Shown in pieces: positions 1 to 8,744 of a stretch of DNA of 64,000 bases. The position numbers and the translations under genes were made by a program. The notes beneath the pieces are model-generated. The model did no database searches and had not been told where the DNA came from. It worked only from the letters and a program-made list of their open reading frames with translations. The stretch comes from Prosopocoilus inquinatus (Eukaryota > Arthropoda > Insecta > Coleoptera > Lucanidae): NCBI GenBank assembly GCA_036172665.1, contig JAYKNF010000034.1, positions 1 to 64,000 on the forward strand. The letters run 5' to 3'. The stretch's first letter is position 1; every line of letters starts with the position of its first letter.

Positions 1-1835
1 TTCGACGCGTTCGATTTCGATCATTGCAGCGCCATCTTCGATCGAAAAATCGAACCGACGCGATTTTCCGTCGCCGCTCGGCGAGACCTTTCGTTTGATA
101 CGCGACAACCCGGGTTTACGTTCGACGCGTCCGATTTCGATCATTGCAGCGCCATCTTCGATCGAAAAATCGAACCGACGCGATTTTCCGTCGCCGATCG
201 GCGAGACCTTTCGTTTGATACGCGACAACCCGGGTTTACGTTCGACGCGTCCGATTTCGATCATTGCAGCGCCATCTTCGATCGAAAAATCGAACCGACG
301 CGATTTTCCGTCGCCGCTCGGCGAGACCTTTCGTTTGATATGCGACGACCCGGGTTTACGTTCGACGCGTCCGATTTCGATCATTGCAGCGCCATCTTCG
401 ATCGAAAAATCGAACCGACGCGATTTTCCGTCGCCGCTCGGCGAGACCTTTCGTTTGATGCGCGACAACCCGGGTTTACGTTCGACGCGTCCGATTTCGA
501 TCATTGCAGCGCCATCTTCGATCGAAAAATCGAACCGAAGCGATTTTCCGTCGCCGCTCGGCGAGACCTTTCGTTTGATACGCGACAACCCGGGTTTACG
601 TTCGACGCGTCCGATTTCGATCATTGCAGCGCCATCTTCGATCGAAAAATCGAACCGACGCGATTTTCCGTCGCCGCTCGGCGAGACCTTTCGTTTGATA
701 CGCGACAACCCGGGTTTACGTTCGACGCGTCCGATTTCGATCATTGCAGCGCCATCTTCGATCGAAAAATCGAACCGACGCGATTTTCCGTCGCCGCTCG
801 GCGAGACCTTTCGTTTGATACGCGACAATCCGGGTTTACGTTCGACGCGTTCGATTTCGATCATTGCAGCGCCATCTTCGATCGAAAAATCGAACCGACG
901 CGATTTTCCGTCGCCGCTCGGCGAGACCTTTCGTTTGATACGCGACAACCCGGGTTTACGTTCGACGCGTCCGATTTCGATCATTGCAGCGCCATCTTCG
1001 ATCGAAAAATCGAACCGACGCGATTTTCCGTCGCCGCTCGGCGAGACCTTTCGTTTGATATGCGACAACCCGGGTTTACGTTCGACGCGTCCGATTTCGA
1101 TCATTGCAGCGCCATCTTCGATCGAAAAATCGAACCGACGCGATTTTCCGTCGCCGCTCGGCGAGTCCTTTCGTTTGATACGCGACAACCCGGTTTTACG
1201 TTCGACGCGTCCGATTTCGATCATTGCAGCGCCATCTTCGATCGAAAAATCGAACCGACGCGATTTTCCGTCGCCGCTCGGCGAGACCTTTCGTTTGATA
1301 CGCGACAATCCGGGTTTACGATCGACGCGTCCGATTTCGATCATTGCAGCGCCATCTTCTATCGAAAAATCGAACCGACGCGATTTTCCGTCGCCGCTCG
1401 GCGAGACCTTTCGTTTGATGCGCGACAATCCGGGTTTACGTTCGACGCGTCCAGTTTCGATCATTGCAGCGCCATCTTCGATCGAAAAATCGAACCGAAG
1501 CGATTTTCCGTTGCCGCTCGGCGAGACCTTTCGTTTGATACGCGACAACCCGGGTTTACGTTCGACGCGTCCGATTTCGATCATTGCAGCGCCATCTTCG
1601 ATCGAAAAATCGAACCGAAGCGATTTTCCGTCGCCGCTCGGCGAGACCTTTCGTTTGATACGCGACAACCCGGGTTTACGTTCGACGCGTCCGATTTCGA
1701 TCATTGCAGCGCCATCTTCGATCGAAAAATCGAACCGACGCGATTTTCCGTCGCCGCTCGGCGAGACCTTTCGTTTGATGCGCGACAACCCGGGTTTACG
1801 TTCTACGCGACCGATTTCGATCATTGCGGCGCCAT
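1..1835. repeat. 120-bp satellite array A1 (left end cut by window)
   Basis: About 15.3 head-to-tail copies of a 120-bp monomer. In the phase starting ttcgacgcgt, each monomer occupies exactly two 60-base rows. The monomer is 55% GC with about 22 CpG. It contains MluI (ACGCGT), PvuI (CGATCG) and SmaI (CCCGGG) sites, which should give a 120-bp ladder on digestion. Monomers differ by a few recurring substitutions, such as ccgattt/ccagttt, cgacaac/cgacaat and ccgacg/ccgaag. The last monomer (from 1801) is a distinctive variant, ttctacgcgaccg with gcggcgcc, and homology stops at 1835 where the spacer begins. From about 601 to 1835 the order of variants matches A6 (offset 23151), so A1 and A6 are sister arrays. 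The open frames here (95-1837 and 340-1848) are repeat artefacts. Confidence 0.97.
89..105 (+). other. CENP-B-box-like 17-mer in the 120-bp monomer (first complete example)
   Basis: tttcgtttgatacgcga matches the mammalian CENP-B box YTTCGTTGGAARCGGGA at 14 of 17 positions and 8 of the 9 bases considered essential (one mismatch, G15 to C). It recurs every 120 bp; the gatgcgcga variant still fits R at position 12, while the tatgcga variant loses one more base. CENP-B itself is mammalian. Insects have pogo-derived relatives, so binding here is hypothetical. Confidence 0.35.
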
Positions 1836-1881
1836 AGGAACCCCTTAAGTACACTTTTCCGAGTTTCTTTTCTTATATATG

Positions 1882-1914
1882 ACAAGTGGGATCCGCTACG
1901 CTCCGCCCACTTGT
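1882..1914. repeat. 9-bp inverted repeat, 15-nt loop
   Basis: acaagtggg (1882-1890) and cccacttgt (1906-1914) are perfect reverse complements around a 15-base loop beginning with the BamHI half of ggatcc. It lies 46 bp inside the spacer and recurs in all six copies (6872, 11862, 16852, 21842, 25033). It could form a hairpin in RNA or a cruciform, or bind a dimeric protein. No function can be assigned from sequence. Confidence 0.8.
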
Positions 1915-2157
1915 GGGTATGAGCAGAGGCTTGTGTGGACAGAGGCTTTGTATAGACGGAGGTTTCGTTTGGACGGAAGAGGTGAGAGCTCTGCGCGCTG
2001 TTTGGGCCGCTAGCCTTTGGGGGCTCGCGGCACCTAGGGACTTGGAAGAATGTTGGAAAACTTTAAGAATTGATTTTTCTAATTTTCGAAATTTTGAGTA
2101 TTTTTCCCCAATTTTTTCAATTTTTCCGTTCTCCTAATTTATAAATTTTTTTTCGCC

Positions 2158-2210
2158 GTCTGGGTTGGCCTCGCTTGGGTTGGCGTCGGTTGGGTTCACC
2201 TTGAACAATT
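2158..2210 (+). other. G-rich cassette 1 with two-tetrad G-quadruplex motif
   Basis: The core GGTTGGCGTCGGTTGG at 2178-2193 has four GG runs with TT, four-base and TT loops. This is the layout of the classic thrombin-binding aptamer quadruplex, with a four-base instead of three-base central loop. A further GGGTTGG lies just upstream at 2162-2168. The same core is at 7168, 12158, 17148, 22138 and 25329. Folding is predicted, not shown. Confidence 0.6.
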
Positions 2211-2403
2211 TTACAAAAGAAAGGGAAGGAAAGTTTAAGAAAAAGTGAGAAAAATTGTTGGAAAACTTAAGAAATCGGTTTCCTTAATTTTTAGAATTTT
2301 TTCCATTTTTTTTCGATTTTTTTCAATATTTTCTCGAGATTTACTACATTTTTCCCTAATTCTTTAAATTTTTTCGTTTTCTTTAAAATAAAATTTTTCT
2401 GTC

Positions 2404-2455
2404 ATCTGGGTTGGCCTCGCTTGGGTTGGCGCCGTTTGAGTTGACCTTGAACAAT
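2404..2455 (+). other. G-rich cassette 2, quadruplex core degraded
   Basis: Homologous to cassettes 1 and 3 (ctgggttggcctcgcttggg shared), but the right half reads gcgccgtttgag. It therefore lacks the second GGTTGG and the four-run core. It is the diverged middle member of the three cassettes, and the same lesion is present in all spacer copies, so it predates the macro-unit amplification. Confidence 0.6.
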
Positions 2456-2660
2456 TTAAAAAAAAGAGTTAAGGAATATGTAAGAGAAAGTGAGGAAAAA
2501 TGTTTTAAAAAAGTTGTAAAACGTCAATAATCGGCTTCCTCTATTCTTAGAATTTTTTCCTATTTTTTTCGATTTTTTCAATTTTTTCCCGAAATTTTGA
2601 ATATTTTTCCCCAATTTTTTCAATTTTTCCGTTCTCCTAATTTTTAAATTTTTTTTCGCC

Positions 2661-2713
2661 GTCTGGGTTGGCCTCGCTTGGGTTGGCGTCGGTTGGGTTG
2701 ACCTTGAACAATT
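2661..2713 (+). other. G-rich cassette 3 with two-tetrad G-quadruplex motif
   Basis: The intact core GGTTGGCGTCGGTTGG is at 2681-2696, identical to cassette 1, followed by gggttgaccttgaacaatt. Copies of the core lie at 7671, 12661, 17651, 22641 and 25832. Identity of cores 1 and 3 while the flanks have diverged suggests either selection on the cassette or local gene conversion. Confidence 0.6.
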
Positions 2714-3000
2714 TTCGAAAAAAAGTGAAGGAAAATGTAAGAAGTGATGAAATGTTTTTATTAAGTTGGGAAACTTAAGAAATCCGTTTCCCTAATTTTT
2801 AGAATTCTTGTCGATTTTTCTATATTTTTTTAAATTTCCCCCCGAAATTTTGAATATTTTTCCCCAATTTGTTCAATTTTTCCGTTCTCTTAATTTTTAA
2901 TTTTTTAAAATTTTTATCGATTTTTTTCAATTTTTTCCCTTAAATTTCCCGCTTTAATTGCCGGCCGGAGAGCGAACGAATCGACCTCCCCGCGCTCGCA

Positions 3001-3010
3001 TTTTTTTTTT
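3001..3010 (+). repeat. T10 homopolymer
   Basis: Ten consecutive T between GC-rich cgcgctcgca and aatcacaaac. On the + strand a run like this could end RNA polymerase III transcription, but no A or B box was seen upstream, so no such role is claimed. Confidence 0.7.
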
Positions 3011-3096
3011 AATCACAAACGAACATCCAAAGCCTCCTTTATTCATCTATTTACGTAATATGTACGGTCGAAATTATGTTCGAACGCGTCCGCGCG

Positions 3097-3264
3097 GCGA
3101 AAGAGATCGCGTCGGCGGCTTTAGATTAGGTCACGTTCGACCGGCGGCGCACGTACTCCCTCCGCCGCCGGGCCGACTGCCGGCGTAACACGACACACGC
3201 GAAAGAGTTCGCGCGTCGCTTTCAGGTTAGATCACTGTCGATAGGCAGTACGCCCCCCCTCCCT
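3097..3264. repeat. Diverged ~102-bp direct duplication in GC-rich block
   Basis: The first copy starts at 3097 (gcgaaagagatcgcg, then ggctttagattaggtcac, then cgtactccctcc). The second starts at 3199 (gcgaaagagttcgcg, then cgctttcaggttagatcac, then agtacgccccccctccc). Order and spacing of the shared blocks are kept, with substitutions and small indels, so this is an old tandem duplication. It is repeated in all six spacers and lies directly upstream of the TATA-like box, an arrangement reminiscent of duplicated upstream control elements. Confidence 0.65.
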
Positions 3265-3305
3265 TCCGACCACCGGTGCTCCGGCCCCACGACTGGACGT
3301 ACAGA

Positions 3306-3312
3306 TATATAA
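3306..3312 (+). promoter_or_regulatory. TATA-like box (tatataa)
   Basis: tatataa sits in gatatataatattac, immediately after a GC-rich block and before mixed-composition sequence. Placement and context are promoter-like and the element is identical in all six spacers (8296, 13286, 18276, 23266, 26457). In AT-rich DNA this motif is common by chance, and no initiator or downstream gene supports it. This is a weak candidate for a spacer promoter. Confidence 0.2.
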
Positions 3313-3503
3313 TATTACATATGTCAAGTGTCAAGGTTTCCTTACTGCGCGTGTCGCGCGATCGTTGCCAACCAACCCTCGTCGATCCCATCTTTTACGC
3401 GGCGGCAAATTCAAATGAGCTCCGTCAAAATCTCGACGCGTTCGGTCGAGCGTACACGCGACGGCACAATGCAAATCGTGAAGAATTTAACCGGCAAAAC
3501 GAC

Positions 3504-3520
3504 GCCGCCGCCGCCGCCGC
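3504..3520. repeat. (GCC)n microsatellite
   Basis: Five GCC units plus GC. The repeat number is the same in every spacer copy (for example 8494 and 26655), which argues for recent homogenisation since triplet runs normally vary quickly. Confidence 0.85.
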
Positions 3521-3610
3521 GATCGTCTTATAACCTTTTTTCCGATTACCGGAGTAACATCGGAGAAATGGAATTTGGAGGTTTTCAGTTGTTTTTAACA
3601 CTTACTTTTT

Positions 3611-3627
3611 TTCAGTGGAAACACTTT
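3611..3627 (+). other. Acceptor-like ttcag and GAAA-loop mini-hairpin
   Basis: cttactttttttcag ending at 3615 matches a polypyrimidine-AG 3' splice site. The bases agtg-gaaa-cact around 3614-3625 form a 4-bp stem with a GNRA-type GAAA loop. A donor-like gag/gtgaga lies at 1981/1982 on the same strand. Neither is evidence of transcription by itself. Confidence 0.2.
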
Positions 3628-3737
3628 TTCACTGTTACACACGCGTTCGTGTCACATTTTCGATATCACCCCGTATATCTCTCGCCATGTGGTAAACGTT
3701 ACGTTCGTAAAGCTACTTTCTTCTACGTCGGAAAGAA

Positions 3738-3754
3738 TTCGACGCGATCGATTT
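3738..3754 (+). repeat. Truncated 120-bp monomer at spacer/array junction
   Basis: ttcgacgcgatcgattt matches the monomer start ttcgacgcgtccgattt at 15 of 17 bases, then jumps straight to agacctttcg, the monomer 3' third. About 70 bp of the monomer is missing between. The same junction is at 8728, 13718, 18708, 23698 and 26889. It marks the recombination point where the spacer joins the array. Confidence 0.75.
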
Positions 3755-6700
3755 AGACCTTTCGTTTGATAGGCGACAATCCGGGTTTACGTTCGACGCG
3801 TCCGATTTCGATCATTGCAGCGCCATCTTCGATCGAAAAATCGAACCGACGCGATTTTCCGTCGCCGCTCGGCGAGACCTTTCGTTTGATACGCGACAAC
3901 CCGGGTTTACGTTCGACGCGTCCGATTTCGATCATTGCAGCGCCATCTTCGATCGAAAAATCGAACCGACGCGATTTTCCGTCGCCGCTCGGCGAGACCT
4001 TTCGTTTGATACGCGACAATCCGGGTTTACGTTCGACGCGTTCGATTTCGATCATTGCAGCGCCATCTTCGATCGAAAAATCGAACCGACGCGATTTTCC
4101 GTCGCCGCTCGGCGAGACCTTTCGTTTGATACGCGACAACCCGGGTTTACGTTCGACGCGTCCGATTTCGATCATTGCAGCGCCATCTTCGATCGAAAAA
4201 TCGAACCGACGCGATTTTCCGTCGCCGATCGGCGAGACCTTTCGTTTGATACGCGACAACCCGGGTTTACGTTCGACGCGTCCGATTTCGATCATTGCAG
4301 CGCCATCTTCGATCGAAAAATCGAACCGACGCGATTTTCCGTCGCCGCTCGGCGAGACCTTTCGTTTGATATGCGACGACCCGGGTTTACGTTCGACGCG
4401 TCCGATTTCGATCATTGCAGCGCCATCTTCGATCGAAAAATCGAACAGACGCGATTTTCCGTCGCCGCTCGGCGAGACCTTTCGTTTGATGCGCGACAAC
4501 CCGGGTTTACGTTCGACGCGTCCAGTTTCGATCATTGCAGCGCCATCTTCGATCGAAAAATCGAACCGACGCGATTTTCCGTCGCCGCTCGGCGAGACCT
4601 TTCGTTTGATGCGCGACAATCCGGGTTTACGTTCGACGCGTCCAGTTTCGATCATTGCAGCGCCATCTTCGATCGAAAAATCGAACCGAAGCGATTTTCC
4701 GTTGCCGCTCGGCGAGACCTTTCGTTTGATACGCGACAACCCGGGTTTACGTTCGACGCGTCCGATTTCGATCATTGCAGCGCCATCTTCGATCGAAAAA
4801 TCGAACCGACGCGATTTTCCGTCGCCGCTCGGCGAGACCTTTCGTTTGATACGCGACAATCCGGGTTTACGTTCGACGCGTTCGATGTCGATCATTGCAG
4901 CGCCATCTTCGATCGAAAAATCGAACCGACGCGATTTTCCGTCGCCGCTCGGCGAGACCTTTCGTTGATACGCGACAACCCGGGTTTACGTTCGACGCGT
5001 CCGATTTCGATCATTGCAGCGCCATCTTCGATCGAAAAATCGAACCGACGCGATTTTCCGTCGCCGCTCGGCGAGACCTTTCGTTTGATATGCGACAACC
5101 CGGGTTTACGTTCGACGCGTCCGATTTCGATCATTGCAGCGCCATCTTCGATCGAAAAATCGAACCGACGCGATTTTCCGTCGCCGCTCGGCGAGACCTT
5201 CCGTTTGATACGCGACAACCCGGGTTTACGTTCGACGCGTCCGATTTCGATCATTGCAGCGCCATCTTCGATCGAAAAATCGAACCGACGCGATTTTCCG
5301 TCGCCGCTCGGCGAGACCTTTCGTTTGATGCGCGACAACCCGGGTTTACGTTCGACGCGTCCAGTTTCGATCATTGCAGCGCCATCTTCGATCGAAAAAT
5401 CGAACCGACGCGATTTTCCGTCGCCGCTCGGCGAGACCTTTCGTTTGATACGCGACAATCCGGGTTTACGTTCGACGCGTCCGATTTCGATCATTGCAGC
5501 GCCATCTTCGATCGAAAAATCGAACCGACGCGATTTTCCGTCGCCCCTCGGCGAGACCTTTCGTTTGATACGCGACAACCCGGGTTTACGATCGACGCGT
5601 CCGATTTCGATCATTGCAGCGCCATCTTCGATCGAAAAATCGAACCGACGCGATTTTCCGTCGCCGCTCGGCGAGACCTTTCGTTTGATACGCGACAACC
5701 CTGGTTTACGTTCGACGCGTCCAGTTTCGATCATTGCAGCGCCATCTTCGATCGAAAAATCGAACCGAGGCGATTTTCCGTCGCCGCTCGGCGAGACCTT
5801 TCGTTTGATGCGCGACAACCCGGGTTTACGTTCGACGCGTTCAGTTTCGATCATTGCAGCGTCATATTCGATCGAAAAATCGAACCGACGCGATTTTCCG
5901 TCGCCGCTCGGCGAGACCTTTCGTTTGAAACGCGACAACCCGGGCTTACGTTCGACGCGTCCAGTTTCGAACATTGCAGCGCCATCTTCTATCGAAAAAT
6001 CGAACCGACGCGATTATCCGTCGCCGCTCGGCGAGACCTTTCGTTTGATGCGCGACAACCCGGGTTTACGTTCGACGCGTCCAGTTTCGATCATTGCAGC
6101 GCCATCTTCGATCGAAAAATCGAACCGAAGCGATTTTCCGTTGCCGCTCGGCGAGACCTTTCGTTTGATACGCGACAACCCGGGTTTACGTTCGACGCGT
6201 CCGATTTCGATCATTGCAGCGCCATCTTCTATCGAGAAATCGAACCGACGCGATTTTCCGTCGCCGCTCGGCGAGACCTTTCGTTTGATACGCGACAACC
6301 CGGGTTTACGTTCGACGCGTCCGATTTCGATCATTGCAGCGCCATCTTCGATCGAAAAATCGAACCGACGCGATTTTCCGTCGCCGATCGGCGAGACCTT
6401 TCGTTTGATACGCGACAACCCGGGTTTACGTTCGACGCGTCCGATTTCGATCATTGCAGCGCCATCTTCGATCGAAAAATCGAAGCGACGCGATTTTCCG
6501 TCGCCGCTCGGCGAGACCTTTCGTTTGATACGCGACAACCCGGGTTTACGTTCGACGCGTCCAGTTTCGATCATTGCAGCGCCATCTTCGATCGAAAAAT
6601 CGATCCGACGCGATTTTCCGTCGCCGCTCGGCGAGACCTTTCGTTTGATGCGCGACAATCCGGGTTTACGTTCGACGCGTCCAGTTTCGATCATTGCAGC

Positions 6701-6825
6701 GCCATCTTCGATCGAAAAATCGAACCGACGCGATTTTCCGTCGCCGCTCGGCGAGACCTTTCGTTTGATGCGCGACAACCCGGGTTTACGTTCTACGCGA
6801 CCGATTTCGATCATTGCGGCGCCAT
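3755..6825. repeat. 120-bp satellite array A2
   Basis: About 25.6 monomers, opening with a partial monomer (agacctttcg...aggcgac) and ending with the ttctacgcg terminal variant. One monomer carries a 1-bp deletion (ttcgttgata near 4965, normally ttcgtttgata) that shifts the 120-bp register and breaks any reading frame crossing it. Changes private to A2 include A4447, ttcgatgtcg near 4884 and gtcgcccctc near 5546. It lacks the variants shared by A3-A5, so it is the earliest-branching of the four type-b units. Long frames such as 4371-6827 and 3753-4895 (minus) are artefacts. Confidence 0.97.
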
Positions 6826-8744
6826 AGGAACCCCTTAAGTACACTTTTCCGAGTTTCTTTTCTTATATATGACAAGTGGGATCCGCTACGCTCCGCCCAC
6901 TTGTGGGTATGAACAGAGGCTTGTGTGGACAGAGGCTTTGTATAGACGGAGGTTTCGTTTGGACGGAAGAGGTGAGAGCTCTGCGCGCTGTTTGGGCCGC
7001 TAGCCTTTGGGGGCTCGCGGCACCTAGGGACTTGGAAGAATGTTGGAAAACTTTAAGAATTGATTTTTCTAATTTTCGAAATTTTGAGTATTTTTCCCCA
7101 ATTTTTTCAATTTTTCCGTTCTCCTAATTTATAAATTTTTTTTCGCCGTCTGGGTTGGCCTCGCTTGGGTTGGCGTCGGTTGGGTTCACCTTGAACAATT
7201 TTACAAAAGAAAGGGAAGGAAAGTTTAAGAAAAAGTGAGAAAAATTGTTGGAAAACTTAAGAAATCGGTTTCCTTAATTTTTAGAATTTTTTCCATTTTT
7301 TTTCGATTTTTTTCAATATTTTCTCGAAATTTACTACATTTTTCCCTAATTCTTTAAATTTTTTCGTTTTCTTTAAAATAAAATTTTTCTGTCATCTGGG
7401 TTGGCCTCGCTTGGGTTGGCGCCGTTTGAGTTGACCTTGAACAATTTAAAAAAAAGAGTTAAGGAATATGTAAGAGAAAGTGAGGAAAAATGTTTTAAAA
7501 AAGTTGTAAAACGTCAATAATCGGCTTCCTCTATTCTTAGAATTTTTTCCTATTTTTTTCGATTTTTTCAATTTTTTCCCGAAATTTTGAATATTTTTCC
7601 CCAATTTTTTCAATTTTTCCGTTCTCCTAATTTTTAAATTTTTTTTCGCCGTCTGGGTTGGCCTCGCTTGGGTTGGCGTCGGTTGGGTTGACCTTGAACA
7701 ATTTTCGAAAAAAAGTGAAGGAAAATGTAAGAAGTGATGAAATGTTTTTAATAAGTTGGGAAACTAAAGAAATCCGTTTCCCTAATTTTTAGAATTCTTG
7801 TCGATTTTTCTATATTTTTTTAAATTTCCCCTCGAAATTTTGAATATTTTTCCCCAATTTGTTCAATTTTTCCGTTCTCTTAATTTTTAATTTTTTAAAA
7901 TTTTTATCGATTTTTTTCAATTTTTTCCCTTAAATTTCCCGCTTTAATTGCCGGCCGGAGAGCGAACGAATCGACCTCCCCGCGCTCGCATTTTTTTTTT
8001 AATCACAAACGAACATCCAAAGCCTCCTTTATTCATCTATTTACGTAATATGTACGGTCGAAATTATGTTCGAACGCGTCCGCGCGGCGAAAGAGATCGC
8101 GTCGGCGGCTTTAGATTAGGTCACGTTCGACCGGCGGCGCACGTACTCCCTCCGCCGCCGGGCCGACTGCCGGCGTAACACGACACACGCGAAAGAGTTC
8201 GCGCGTCGCTTTCAGGTTAGATCACTGTCGATAGGCAGTACGCCCCCCCTCCCTTCCGACCACCGGTGCTCCGGCCCCACGACTGGACGTACAGATATAT
8301 AATATTACATATGTCAAGTGTCAAGGTTTCCTTACTGCGCGTGTCGCGCGATCGTTGCCAACCAACCCTCGTCGATCCCATCTTTTACGCGGCGGCAAAT
8401 TCAAATGAGCTCCGTCAAAATCTCGACGCGTTCGGTCGAGCGTACACGCGACGGCACAATGCAAATCGTGAAGAATTTAACCGGCAAAACGACGCCGCCG
8501 CCGCCGCCGCGATCGTCTTATAACCTTTTTTCCGATTACCGGAGTAACATCGGAGAAATGGAATTTGGAGGTTTTCAGTTGTTTTTAACACTTACTTTTT
8601 TTCAGTGGAAACACTTTTTCACTGTTACACACGCGTTCGTGTCACATTTTCGATATCACCCCGTATATCTCTCGCCATGTGGTAAACGTTACGTTCGTAA
8701 AGCTACTTTCTTCTACGTCGGAAAGAATTCGACGCGATCGATTT
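6826..8744. repeat. Inter-array spacer S2 (haplotype b)
   Basis: Same element order and length as S1, with the five haplotype-b bases: A6913, A7328, A7751, A7766 and T7832. It keeps C6831 in aaccccttaag as S1 and S3 do. All sub-elements sit at S1 positions plus 4990. Confidence 0.95.

Larger units (their letters stand above)
2041..2940. repeat. AT-rich tract of degenerate ~250-bp tandem repeats
   Basis: About 3.5 diverged units, with register marked by three G-rich cassettes whose ctggg starts lie 246 and 257 bp apart. Each unit runs G-rich cassette, gaacaattt, a purine-rich stretch (aagtgaggaaaa type), a ttggaaaacttaag-like motif, then a long T-rich stretch with aatttttccgttctc. The leading partial unit begins near 2052. 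The T/A-tract composition resembles matrix-attachment or bent DNA, which is an inference only. Equivalent tracts lie at +4990, +9980, +14970, +19960 and +23151. Confidence 0.85.
1836..3754. repeat. 1919-bp inter-array spacer S1 (haplotype a)
   Basis: A non-monomeric block repeated six times in the window with the same length. In order it has a 9-bp inverted repeat (1882-1914), an AT-rich tract of ~250-bp degenerate repeats with G-rich cassettes (about 2041-2940), and a GC-rich block with an internal duplication (about 2941-3300). A TATA-like box (3306-3312), a GCC microsatellite (3504-3520), an acceptor-like polypyrimidine-AG (3615) and a truncated monomer (3738-3754) follow. S1 belongs to haplotype a, with G1923, G2338 (making an XhoI site), T2761, T2776 and C2842. 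Only S6 shares this combination. No homology to a known gene or transposon is apparent, and there is no transposase. The small open frames inside (1886-2137, 2958-3188, 3276-3533, 3328-3756) are intact in every copy only because the copies are nearly identical, so they are not called as genes. Confidence 0.95.

Noticed and set aside
1886..2137. 83-codon frame conserved in all six spacers
   Set aside because: Identical copies carry no coding signal. The C-terminal part is translation of T-rich repeat DNA and the frame starts within the inverted repeat.
1836..3754. Spacer as a DNA transposon
   Set aside because: The only terminal inverted match is 7 bp (tttccga at 1856, tcggaaa at 3728), set about 20 bp inside the ends. 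There is no target-site duplication and no transposase.
3276..3756. 85- and 142-codon overlapping frames in the spacer 3' part
   Set aside because: They overlap in different phases, contain GCC-microsatellite poly-Ala/Pro, and end in the truncated monomer. No family is recognised.
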